The translations under genes were made by a program, and so were the position numbers. Under the pieces are notes generated by a model. It was not told the origin of the DNA, made no database searches, and was given only the letters and a program-made list of their open reading frames with translations. From positions 1,550,001 to 1,614,000 of the forward strand of contig CM022377.1 of the NCBI GenBank assembly GCA_011800155.1: DNA of 64,000 nucleotides, in the 5' to 3' direction. The DNA is from Flammulina velutipes. Its lineage: Eukaryota; Basidiomycota; Agaricomycetes; Agaricales; Physalacriaceae. This document shows positions 33,318-42,545 of the stretch, in pieces (position 1 is the stretch's first letter; the number at the start of each line of letters is the position of its first letter).

Positions 33318-34397
33318 TTCTTTACCTAAAAGTTGTTTTTGGCGGTTGCGAGTCGTTATAAAAGAGCGTAAAGCCAGCGAGTGCGCTGTCGGGGACGACG
33401 TCGAAAGGAAACAAGGGTGAAATTACGTAACCAGTTTCCGTTCCTCTTGGTGACCGGGCCTTGTATCCCACGCCAAGCCGTGTCATCCCGCCACAGCGGC
33501 GGCGTTTACAAGTCGTGCTATCGTTGACGTCTATAGCCCGTTGAATTGTGGCGCACCGCGAACCGTGGGATCAGGTATGCGTTATTCAAGCTTTCCAGCT
33601 TACAAGTCTATCACCATTGACACACTGCACATCACTCAATTAAGAATGGTCATGATCCTTCTTCAACGCAATGCTCTCGGGATAACTCGATCGATTATAC
33701 CAGTATCCCGAGTTCGCAGAACGGATTCTGATTCCCCATTTCACCTGATGGATGGCTGGATCGCAGTAACTTGCATTCAGATCTTGATGAACATCGAGAA
33801 GGCGCGTTCTTGGTCCGGTTGAGACTCCCATTTGGTGGGAGGCGGTCTTACTAAGGATCCGTCCTCTATCGCAAGCATAAACGGCAAACAGTACATACCT
33901 GTGCCCGTTAGACACTCTCTTTCTTGACGTTTCGGAAAAAGTCCCCCTTCTCCTCCCAGTCTAGCTCACGTACACAGATAGTCGTGGTATTCGTCGTAAG
34001 AACCATTGACCAGGTTGCTGTTCGAAGATAGTCGCTTCCCTGGAGTCGGATTACGGAAGTGATTGGAAGTGATGGAGATTGACATTGGAAGATTAGGCGA
34101 TCTGTTCGATAGGCTGATGATAGCGTGAGTCATGCGGCAGAGTTCGTAGCTCATTCATTGATTCAAGACACAGGCGTGCATCCGGCGTGTTCAAGGTGAA
34201 GAAAAGGCATGCATGTATGTCTATTTATGTACAACGCGTCGTGGGTGGGGGTATGCAAGAAGGATGGATGAAGAATAAGTTAGGTACTGCGAAACATCCA
34301 GTAAGTAATGAATACAGGCGCCAAATAAGATATCGTGAGTGCTAACTTACAGTACAACAACGACGAGGAACATGAGGATATATACGAGCGCAGCGCT
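33318..34397. other. Intergenic stretch, no gene seen
   Basis: Lies between two minus-strand genes. Frames at 33541-33822 and 33640-33915 are antisense to each other and lack splice or domain support. The upstream part should contain the promoter of the Kre9-like gene; 34250-34397 is the likely 3' region of the next gene. A TTGTGGCGCACC motif at 33545 resembles the tRNA-derived repeats. Confidence 0.4.
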
Positions 34398-35657
34398 TCA
34401 CTGCCTGATGGAGAATGGTCTGGGCTTCTTGGTGGGCTCGCGTCCACGAGGGGCAGCATAAGCGCCAGCAAGGCTCTGAAGGGGGGCGAAGCGCTCGGGA
34501 TCAAAAGCGGGCTGTTTGCTCGATGGCATCCTGGACTGGTGGGAGGCGGTGGACGGTGCAAACCGTTCCCGATCGAACGAAGCAGCAGACGGGTAGCCAT
34601 GTGTATTGGTAGAGGGAGCATATGAGGATGGGGCGTAAGTGGAGGCTGCGTAGCTGGACGAAGGAGATAGGGAACGTGCACGTTGACGCCCCCTCCGCCG
34701 CCGAGGGGAAATGCCAAATAGTTCGTCGTCGATGTCTTCGACAGTTGGTGAGGGATTATCGGAGAAAATAATTTGGTCTTCAATTTTTGGCCATGGAGCC
34801 GGGGATACCAGTAATGGGGACAGAGGAGGGGAGTTGTGGTGACTGCGATGAGGAGAAGATGTGATAGAGTCCAAGGATTCGACCGAGTCTCTGCGTCCAA
34901 AGCGCATGGGTGAAGGCGAACGGTCCACCGCGGGGACAATGTCAATGTAGGAGCGAAAGAGGGATGGATCGTCTGAGCTGTCCGAATCCTTGGAGGCCTG
35001 CGTCTCCTTGTCGGATTTAGATGACTCTGAGCCATATTCGACGATGACATGTTTGTGCAATGGCGGCTCATCGTCCGCGTCCTCGTCTGGATTGTGGATC
35101 ATAAGCTTACGAGCTATATGTGCTCTAGACAGGACATTCAAGTCGTACTCTGGGGGCGTGGGCCGTGCTCTTGACCGCGAGGCAGAGTGTTTCTGGATAG
35201 TAAGCGGCGTCACAGGCGTTGGAGGTATTGGTGGAGATGTCGAGGGCGCATGTCGCGCAGGAAGGGGAAGCCGTGGATGCTGGGGCGCTTTTCCCTTGTC
35301 CAATCTGCCCGACTCCTGCTGCTTTGCGGACGGCATGACGACCCAGGAGCCAGTCTGAGCATCAAATGCAATCTGTGCTCGCGATTCGGATGCTGATCTC
35401 GAGCGCTTTGTGCGCATTCCTCTAGGAGCTATGCGTGGTCGCTGTGGCAGAGGCCTGCTATTGTTGAGAAATGCGCTTGGTGGCGTGTACGCTGAAGAAG
35501 CGGGTGGGGTAGCCGTGAACAAGGTTGTCGCGGTAGATGCACTCGACGTTGAGGACGACGACGAACCGTTCGTGAGCATCGGCGGTGGCGGCGGCAGAGG
35601 CCTCATTGCGATGTCGACGCGCAAGGACGGCCGTCGAGGCAGAGTGGTTGTAGACAT
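34398..35657 (-). CDS. Hypothetical disordered Ser/Pro-rich protein (419 aa)
   Basis: Single exon. The first ATG gives MSTTTLPRRPSLRVDIA, 419 residues to the stop at 34398. The protein is Ser/Pro/Arg-rich with PPPPPP and SSSSST runs near the N-terminus and a conserved-looking patch AQIAFDAQTGSWVVMPS (about residue 100). There is an acidic segment with HVIVEYGSESSKSDKE, several SP sites that could be phosphorylated (DRSPSPMRFGRRDSVESLDS), an ELFGISPRRRRGRQRARS nuclear-signal-like stretch, and tandem ERFAP motifs at the C-terminus. No enzymatic domain is visible. Function is unknown; composition suggests a regulatory or scaffold protein. Confidence 0.7.
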   Translation of the reverse strand: MSTTTLPRRPSLRVDIAMRPLPPPPPMLTNGSSSSSTSSASTATTLFTATPPASSAYTPPSAFLNNSRPLPQRPRIAPRGMRTKRSRSASESRAQIAFDAQTGSWVVMPSAKQQESGRLDKGKAPQHPRLPLPARHAPSTSPPIPPTPVTPLTIQKHSASRSRARPTPPEYDLNVLSRAHIARKLMIHNPDEDADDEPPLHKHVIVEYGSESSKSDKETQASKDSDSSDDPSLFRSYIDIVPAVDRSPSPMRFGRRDSVESLDSITSSPHRSHHNSPPLSPLLVSPAPWPKIEDQIIFSDNPSPTVEDIDDELFGISPRRRRGRQRARSLSPSSSYAASTYAPSSYAPSTNTHGYPSAASFDRERFAPSTASHQSRMPSSKQPAFDPERFAPLQSLAGAYAAPRGREPTKKPRPFSIRQ

Positions 35658-36148
35658 TAACCGATCCGTCAAGCTCAGTGAACGTCCATCATTTTACCTC
35701 CTTCTCCTTTTCTCACGATCACAATCCTGAAACATGCCTCCCATGTGGTCCAAATTCCACTCATAGCGCCCGTTAAACCCGCCATGATACCCATTAATTA
35801 CCTGTCGGCCACGGTGGCGTACTTGGTCTACATATCTACTTGTCTTAATTCAGGATCCCCTTCAGTAGCCGTACAGATAATTATATATCCAACATTCGTG
35901 TAAGTAGTGTCGCCTCCTTATTACAGCAATTCCACATCCCTTGATAAAACCTATGTCCTTGTTCCCTTTACAGCTTCTCGTTCCAGCGATAGCTTATTAA
36001 CATATCTTCACTGTCCCAAGGCAATGCGTACATGTACGCTTGTACATCCGTTGCGCCACAGCCAAGCAGACAAGTTACTTACATAATCCGTGACATTAAC
36101 CCGAAAATGTGACATTTCCCTTTCCGATCTTGTTTTTGTACGACGACT

Positions 36149-37917
36149 ATGGCTGACCTCGACGCTGACCTTTACGGCGGTAACCATTCATCTTTCCAGC
36201 CATGTCATGCATTTCTAACCTTTTGAAAGACCTTTATGCCGACTTTGCAGACCAGGCCCAGGACGACAAGACCAAGACCTCCAACGACGGTGGACCCACT
36301 ACAGAATCGACCCAAGACGCAGCCTCCGAGGCCCAGGAAGCGCCAACGCCCAAGCCTCCCCAGGCGACCGACCCGAGGCCTGCACCGATACCTTCTTACA
36401 CGTCTACGCCGGCCGCTCCCGCGGTTCCGCAGACGCAGTCAATACCGACCTTTGAAGACTCGTCTTCTAGCGACAACTATGGTGGCAGTTCAGCAGCATA
36501 CGATACCGCCGCCAACGGGGAACGCAGTGTTCGCCCATCGGAAATGAAGGACGAGGGGTAAGATATCCTTTTGTTATCCCGAACCCCCGAGCCCGTCGTT
36601 ACCAGCTAGCTAGCTAGTCAGACCTAGCATAAAAGTGTCGTCTACGTCTAGGCTAGTAGCGTCTGTCCCGTCCACTCCTTGCTGTTCTAGGTTACCGATA
36701 AGTACTAATGTGATTTCTCTGCTCTTTTTCATGTCCCTTCTCTTCCATCTGCCCTCTCTTCAAATCTCCCAATATTCCTCGCATATAGAAAAATGTTCAT
36801 TGGTGGTTTAAATTGGGACACAACCGATGGTCAGTCTCTTTTCCATGTCGACTGCGTTGTCACTGATGTCCAGATGTAGAGGGCCTGCGTAACTACTTTT
36901 CCCAATTCGGCAGAGTCGACGCATGTACTATCATGAGAGACGCTGCAGGCAGGTCAAGATGCTTCGCCTTCCTGACCTTTGACGATCCGGCAAGTGTCAA
37001 CGCTGTCATGGTGAGGGAACACTTCCTAGACGGTAAAGCTGTACGTAGGTTATCTCGTATGCACGTAGCCGTTCACATATGTGTTTGTAGATTGACCCTA
37101 AACGCGCTGTACCTCGTCAAGAACACCAACGTGCGACCAAGTTGTTCATCGGCGGTTTGCCGGGCACGGTCACATCAGAATCAATGCGTGAATTCTTCTC
37201 GCAGTTTGGAAAAGTGATCGATTCTACGGTCATGCTGGACAGAGAGACTGGTCGCAGCAAAGGATTTGGGTTCATCTCACTGGAAGATGTGAATGTTCAA
37301 CCTTTCCTCGGCTTTGGTCATCTCGAGATAGATGGAAAACTGGTGAGATCCTTCATGCCGTGCGAAGCTCGATTGACTGATGACTTGGTTAGATTGACGT
37401 CAAATTGGCGCAACCGCGATATCAACGCGAAAACTTCCAGGAGGACGAATCTGGCGGTGGCGGCGCTGCTGCTGGAGCCGGCAACTTTGGTGGTGCCGGG
37501 CGTGGCAGTTTCAACGCAGGTGGCATGGCCACCACGGGGAATACACCTTTCGATCCCCAGGCTCTCGCAACGCTCTACTCCCGCATGTTCTCCATGGCTA
37601 ATGGTGGCGCTGGCATGAACCTCATGAACCCCATGATGGGTGGAATGGGCGGAATGGGTGGTGGCATGGGAGCGATGGGCGGAATGGGACGAGGAGGTAT
37701 GATGGGTGGAGGAATGGGGATGGGGATGGGTGCGGCTGGTGGAATGGGCGGCGCTGGTGGAATGGGTGGCGCCGGCGGGATGGGTGGACCTGCCATGGCG
37801 CGGGGCGGTATGCCCGGCAATATTCCCAGAGGCCCGCGAGGAGGGTCTGGAGGACCGGGCGTTGGACCTCAGCGTGCTCAGCGTGGCCAACACAATTATC
37901 ATCCTTATGCTCGATAG
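36149..37917 (+). CDS. Two-RRM hnRNP-like RNA-binding protein
   Basis: Six exons: 36149-36179, 36230-36557, 36789-36829, 36880-37040, 37091-37342 and 37393-37917, giving 445 residues. After an acidic, Pro/Thr-rich N-terminus (MADLDADLYG), RRM1 (about 121-195) has RNP2 MFIGGLNW and the typical DEGLRNYFSQFGRV. RRM2 (about 204-280) has RNP2 LFIGGLPG, RNP1 KGFGFISL and the conserved HLEIDGKLIDVKLAQPRYQ. The C-terminus is Gly/Met-rich. The arrangement matches Hrp1/Nab4- and Musashi/DAZAP1-like hnRNPs that bind mRNA in 3'-end formation or export. RRM1's RNP1 reads RCFAFLTF, with Cys where Gly is normally found. Four introns are 50 nt; the second is 231 nt. Confidence 0.92.
36558..36788 (+). other. 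Atypically long intron of the hnRNP-like gene
   Basis: This 231-nt intron (GTAAGA donor, ATAG acceptor) is over four times the 50-nt norm of its gene. It contains CTAGCTAGCTAG and further CTAG motifs (about 36604-36655) and a pyrimidine-rich 3' half. It could hold a regulatory element or small RNA, but nothing specific is recognised. Confidence 0.6.
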
Positions 37918-38209
37918 TCGGACAAGCTGTTTAATTCTGTATAACTATGATCTCTATTCACCGTCTGTTGTCTACTTGGACGTGAGCGGGACTACCATAT
38001 TTATGATAGATAGTGGGTATCCATTTGCTCTGGTAGCGATCTGGTTGAGCATGGTGACTCCAATGCAATGACAAGATCGGATTTCGATATTTCAATGCGG
38101 ACCTACTCGCCCGACATACATCGGGCACGTGTTTTAAAAGTGGTCTCATATTTTAAAGTCGGTCTGATAAAAATAGGTGGACTTGTCGTTTGTCCTGCTC
38201 CCCCACGCC

Positions 38210-39186
38210 ATGGACTTCGTCCTCAACACTGCCGATGATGTTCTGCTCGACAAAGTCTGGGCATACATCGTCCCACTCACCAATGTGACATGGGAGCCGG
38301 CGGCTAACGCCACCACCATTTCGGCGTGGCCTCGCGACTACGTTCCTCGGCAGCTCATCTCTCTGTCCGTATTGACTATCATAGGCATTCACTTGCTCTA
38401 TTTTTCCTTCGCCTACGCGTCCTACCAATGGATATTCAACCACGACATGATGCGCCATCCACGCTTTCTGAAGAACCAAGTCCGCCTCGAGATCCAGAGT
38501 AGTCTACGAGCGTTCCCAGTCATGATGCTCCTTACCATCCCTTGGTTCCAGGCGGAGGTGATGGGCTACAGCAAGCTATATGACGGAGTAGACACCTATG
38601 GTTACGCCTACCTTATCCTTAGTGTCCCAATGTGGGTATCTTCGCCCTTGCACCTTGTGTACACTGAAGTCTTCCTAGATTCCTCCTGTTCACTGATTAC
38701 TTCATCTACTGGGTACACAGAGCTTTACACCACCCGCTGTTGTACAAGAGGTTGCACAAACCTCATCACAAATGGCTCAGTACGTTCATAATTAATTCAT
38801 CGGCTCACATCACTCACGCGCTCCTAGTTCCTACCCCATTTGCCTCGCATGCTTTCCACCCAGTCGACGGTTATCTCCAATCCGTCCCATATCATCTCTA
38901 CGTCTTCATGTTCCCCATGCATCGCATGCTCTATCTCGTCCTATTCGTGATAGTCAATTGCTGGGCCATATTCATTCACGACTCCGACATGATCACTGGC
39001 CATCCCCTCGAGACCGTCATCAACGGTCCAGCGCATCATACTCTCCACCACCTTTACTTCACGGTCAACTATGGCCAGTACTTTACATGGGCAGACCGAG
39101 TCGGAAACTCGTACCGACAACCAGAAAAGCACCTCGATCCATTGCTCGAGGTGCAGGCGCTCCAGAAAGAGGCCAAGTTGGAGTAA
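38210..39186 (+). CDS. ERG3: Sterol C-5 desaturase (fatty acid hydroxylase superfamily)
   Basis: Three exons: 38210-38631, 38679-38779 and 38828-39186 (GTGGGT and GTACGT donors, CTAG acceptors), 293 residues from [12 protein letters not shown]. The enzyme introduces the C-5(6) double bond in ergosterol synthesis at the ER membrane using a di-iron centre. The ligand boxes are present: HRALHH (154-159), HKPHH (167-171) and HHTLHH (244-249). Several hydrophobic segments flank them ([34 protein letters not shown]), and [18 protein letters not shown] is a strong ERG3 signature. It is somewhat shorter than the yeast enzyme. An in-frame GTG upstream (38177) is not a likely start. Confidence 0.93.
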
Positions 39187-39351
39187 TTTTGTGACATATT
39201 ATCTAGAGCGACCGATATCCATATTGTATTAATCTGTAACTCTCTCCGCACTTGCTATGGACAGGATCAAATTTCATCGAACTGTTCTCTTGTTGAAACT
39301 TGAAAGCGCCGCGACGATGACGATCATCTATCATGATCTACGAAGAAGCCA

Positions 39352-39382
39352 GTGCGTGGGAAAAAAGGTTCTTGTTCCCAAC
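39352..39382 (+). repeat. Upstream end of tandem HMG-gene duplication, copy 1
   Basis: The block GTGCGTGGGAAAA..GGTTCTTG..CCCAAC here recurs at 41179-41208. It is the most upstream clearly shared sequence before each HMG-box gene and so marks the minimal left edge of the duplicated unit (about 1.83 kb apart). Confidence 0.7.
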
Positions 39383-39759
39383 CTCTAACAGCCTCCATCA
39401 TCAAACTCGGTTGTACACCATCTCACTTGGGCTGCTACAATCTGAAACGCCCAAGTCCAAAGATAAGCTTCTTCGTCGAAGCTAGAGATCCAAACGCTGG
39501 AACGATGATCCGCAGGACTTGTTGGTCCGTCTGACGTTCTGAGAATACGGGGAACTGTTGGTCAGAGCATGCGCTTGACTTGAAGGACGTACTGAGGCTC
39601 AAACGACGCAGGTCATAAAAAGCTATGCTCCTTGGCATCGAAAGACGACGAGGATGCTTGAATAGCTGGTCGTATGCGATATACGTCGTCTACATTGAAC
39701 CGACTCCAATGACAGGAGAAACTGGGAAACACTGGGATTCTAGGCAAAACCCTCTACGA

Positions 39760-39941
39760 ACAATGGATTCTGGGCCTTCTGAATATCCGCATTTCCAAAT
39801 TGCCTACAATGCGCCACCACGGAATGTGTGCCATTGTTCGTCATGAATGGCCTAATTATTACCTTTGTTATCTATCGTCCGTCGCCTACAATGGATATTT
39901 CTTCTAGATTGCGACTTTGGGCCAAGGTGACTTTCGATTGT
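39760..39941. promoter_or_regulatory. ACAAT/ATTGT cluster upstream of HMG gene 1
   Basis: ACAAT or its complement occurs at 39760-39764, 39806-39810, 39833-39837, 39888-39892 and 39937-39941, plus CTTTGT at 39863-39868. Five copies of a pentamer (either strand) in 182 bp compare with about 0.35 expected by chance. ACAAT is the core recognised by SOX and MATA-type HMG boxes. Autoregulatory sites are inferred, not shown. Confidence 0.6.
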
Positions 39942-39958
39942 GTTGGATTCTTGGACCA

Positions 39959-39990
39959 GCGCGCGCGCGCCTTGGTTCAATATATATAGA
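39959..39990 (+). promoter_or_regulatory. Core promoter of HMG gene 1 (GC run + TATA)
   Basis: An alternating GC run (39959-39970) is followed by CTTGGTTCAA and TATATATAGA (39981-39990), about 113 bp before the ATG. The same layout (GC run, CCTTGTTT, CTATAAAA) precedes HMG gene 2, so it is probably the functional core promoter. Confidence 0.7.
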
Positions 39991-40093
39991 GTCACATACG
40001 CTCTCTCTCCCTACCAAAACATACTCACATCTCATACTCGCACATTCGCCTCAACACCGTTACTCTAAATCTCACCATCCACTTATCTCAATC

Positions 40094-40858
40094 ATGGTCC
40101 GCGCTCGCAACACCAAGAAAGACCCGAACCACATTCCCCGACCCATGAACTCCTTCTTCCTCTTCCGCAAGAACTTCAACGCTAGCTTGACGCAGCAGAA
40201 GAAGACCCAAGGAAAGCGACACCAGAGGCAGGTCTCTGGCGCCGCCAGAGCTGCCTGGAAAGCGTTGTCGCCTGCTGAGAAGAAGGTGTGGATCGATAGG
40301 GCGGCCGAGGCTGACGCAGAGCACAAGAGGATGTATCCGAACTACAGGTACCGTCCCAACTCAGTGAATAGAGGGGGCGTCGTCTCCGATGACGAGGACT
40401 CGGAGGACGAGGAAATGACGTCCGCTAGGGACGATGATGACTACGTCCCTCCTGGCACTCCTTGTCGCTCACCACGCCCCAGGAAGGCCAAGGCCAAGCG
40501 ATCTCGTACTCCAGAGCCAGCCACTGAGGAAGGACTGGTTCCAATCCCCATCTCCGCTCCTTCTACACCCACTGCCAACCCCGCCCCAATCGTTCCAACG
40601 GCTTTTGCGCCAATGTACTATCACCAACCTGTGCGTCACTTTACAATATATCGTTTGCCTCGACTGACATTCTTCCCACAGCCCGCTGCATTTGACAACT
40701 ATTATCCCGAGTACCAATACCAACAGCAGTTCGATCCAGAGGGAATGGATACAAGCCTGGACGGCATGAATGTCTACCAGCCCCGTGCCCTCATCCCTGC
40801 TTCCTCGCTCGGTCCACAGTCGTTCACTGGTCCGGCACCACCCAACCCTTACTACTAA
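40094..40858 (+). CDS. HMG-box transcription factor (tandem paralogue 1)
   Basis: Two exons, 40094-40630 and 40682-40858 (GTGCGT..CACAG, 51 nt, in phase), 237 residues. The HMG box spans about residues 12-85: IPRPMNSFFLFRKNF (helix 1), RAAWKALSPAEKKVWIDRAAE and HKRMYPNYRYRP (helix 3 end). RPMNSFxxFR and YPNYxYxP place it with MATA_HMG/SOX-like sequence-specific proteins rather than HMGB. An acidic stretch (DDEDSEDEEM), a basic segment (RPRKAKAKRSR) and a Pro/Tyr-rich tail ending PNPYY follow. It is a probable nuclear regulator. Gene 2 downstream is its paralogue with an intron at the matching place. The target is unknown; control of fruiting or mating is a common role of the family. Confidence 0.88.
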   Translation: MVRARNTKKDPNHIPRPMNSFFLFRKNFNASLTQQKKTQGKRHQRQVSGAARAAWKALSPAEKKVWIDRAAEADAEHKRMYPNYRYRPNSVNRGGVVSDDEDSEDEEMTSARDDDDYVPPGTPCRSPRPRKAKAKRSRTPEPATEEGLVPIPISAPSTPTANPAPIVPTAFAPMYYHQPVRHFTIYRLPRLTFFPQPAAFDNYYPEYQYQQQFDPEGMDTSLDGMNVYQPRALIPASSLGPQSFTGPAPPNPYY

Positions 40859-41178
40859 ACATTGAATCTTTTCTCCACCTTGTTTCTTCTCTCATCATCG
40901 TAGTCTTCCCTACATTGTCGCTCGTTATCCTCTCTTTTGATTACCTCACCGTATGATACCCTTATTCTTTTATGCGTACCTATGCCCTACCACTATGTAC
41001 TATGCAAATTTTGATAATTGACGTTGTCAATTAATATTGCGGGTGAACTGAGTTATGTTGGATACAACTTGTATCCATACAGTCATATCAGCAATAGATA
41101 CGTGCTGATTATTGCACAACTCGTCTTCAATCGCCTTGACGATTCTTGACAATTGAAGCTTATTGAAGCCCTTTGATC

Positions 41179-41208
41179 GTGCGTGGGAAAAAGGTTCTTG
41201 CTCCCAAC
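41179..41208 (+). repeat. Upstream end of tandem HMG-gene duplication, copy 2
   Basis: Counterpart of 39352-39382 (about 90% identical). Between this block and the HMG start codon the two copies have diverged strongly except for ACAATGCGCC motifs and the core promoter. Confidence 0.7.
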
Positions 41209-41467
41209 AGTCGTCATCGAAAATCGTCGACGGTCTACCATCTCGCGCCGTGTCAAGGAAAGTATCCAACTGCTTGTTATGATGTCTAAACTATGGATTA
41301 TCGATGATTCCAGCTATGGAAGACTGCCTTTTCTCAGGAGTTGTTGGACTTCGCCCTTTCAGCCTCGACGCCGTCACGGTGCATTGTCCTCTATTAGACG
41401 GCTTAAGCAACGCGCCTCTCTGACCTGACTACTCTATTGCCCTTTGTTCCTCCATATTCATATTTCT

Positions 41468-41616
41468 ACAATGCGCCGCACCTCTCGTCGACATTGTACA
41501 ATCGTCGGTGGCCTGCCTGGCAATGATCAGCCACTTTCGATTGTTTACAATACTCGGTCTGGTTCGCCACTGGAGGACAATGCGCTCTTGGTTGTCCTGT
41601 TACAATTTGGCACAAT
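41468..41616. promoter_or_regulatory. ACAAT/ATTGT cluster upstream of HMG gene 2
   Basis: Eight ACAAT/ATTGT motifs in 149 bp: 41468-41472, 41493-41497, 41498-41502, 41540-41544, 41547-41551, 41577-41581, 41602-41606 and 41612-41616; about 0.3 would be expected. Two abut head-to-head as the palindrome ATTGTACAAT. They end about 45 bp before the TATA box. Binding by HMG-box proteins, including the product of this gene, is inferred. Confidence 0.65.
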
Positions 41617-41642
41617 GGAATACGAACACGACTTGGGCCAGC

Positions 41643-41670
41643 ACGCGCGCGCCTTGTTTACTATAAAAAC
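41643..41670 (+). promoter_or_regulatory. Core promoter of HMG gene 2 (GC run + TATA)
   Basis: ACGCGCGCGCCTTGTTTA followed by CTATAAAAAC (41661-41670), about 120 bp before the ATG. It matches the arrangement before HMG gene 1. Confidence 0.7.
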
Positions 41671-41786
41671 AATCTGTCTCTTGTATCTGTACCATCACTA
41701 CACACTTGCGCCGCATACTCGCATCATCTCCTCGCTCCGCCGCTCTCAAAACCCAATCGCCTACTTCCCCTACACACTCCTTCGCT

Positions 41787-42545
41787 ATGACTCGCAGCAA
41801 CACCGAGAAAGTCGTGAAGGCTCGTCGTACCCGCAGGAAGCAGCCAGAGGGCTACATTCCTCGACCCCAGAACTCTTTCTTTCTGTTCCGTCAAAAGTTC
41901 AATCAAAATGCAACAGGCTGCAACCAAGTGGCAATATCTGTAGACTGCAGTGCAGCTTGGAAGGCTTTGTCACGGGAAGAAAGGGCGTATTGGGAAAAGA
42001 AGGCGGAGGAGGAGAAGGTGGCACACAGCAGAAAGTACCCGAACTACAAGTTCACTCGACGCATGCCCGCTAAGCGCGCCGTGGAAGAGGCGCAGGTCGC
42101 CAATGTAAGTGACACATCTCGCGCTGGAAGCGATGAGCGAGACCTTTCTAGTGATGGAGCTACGCTCGTCAACGACCCCGTCCAACGCCCTGCCCCAATT
42201 GACGCAACATTCTCCCTCTCGCCGACGCCTGACCTTCCTGTATGTCTTTCCAAGTACCTCTGTTTTGGCTAAACTGACAGGTTTTTGCAGTTCACTGTCG
42301 ACCAATATATACCCCGGGCGACATGGCTACCTGTTCCGACTTATCACCCCCAGCCGCAACATTACAGCCAGTTGAACGATTTACAAGACTTCATGAATAT
42401 TCAAGACGATCGTTACTCCCAACAAAACCTTTACGCCTGGAAGAACAGCAGCACGGAAGACGAGCCGCCACAGTCCGACCCAGTCCCCATTGTCACCGTC
42501 AATCCTCAGTTGTTGATCAACGATGCTACACCTTACTATTACTAG
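41787..42545 (+). CDS. HMG-box transcription factor (tandem paralogue 2)
   Basis: Two exons, 41787-42239 and 42291-42545 (GTATGT..TGCAG, 51 nt), 235 residues beginning MTRSNTEKVVKARRTRRK. The HMG box (about 22-92) reads IPRPQNSFFLFRQKFNQ, then SAAWKALSREERAYWEKKAE and SRKYPNYKFTRR. Helix 1 has Gln where paralogue 1 and SOX proteins have Met (RPQN versus RPMN). The tail is acidic/Ser-rich, then Tyr/Gln-rich, and ends in a run of Tyr (TPYYY), like paralogue 1 (PNPYY). The intron falls at the same place relative to the tail. Tandem position, shared intron and shared promoter layout indicate gene duplication. Confidence 0.87.

Noticed and set aside
37318..37902. 194-codon His/Thr-rich minus-strand frame
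   Set aside because: Antisense shadow of the Gly/Met-rich repeat of the hnRNP-like gene.
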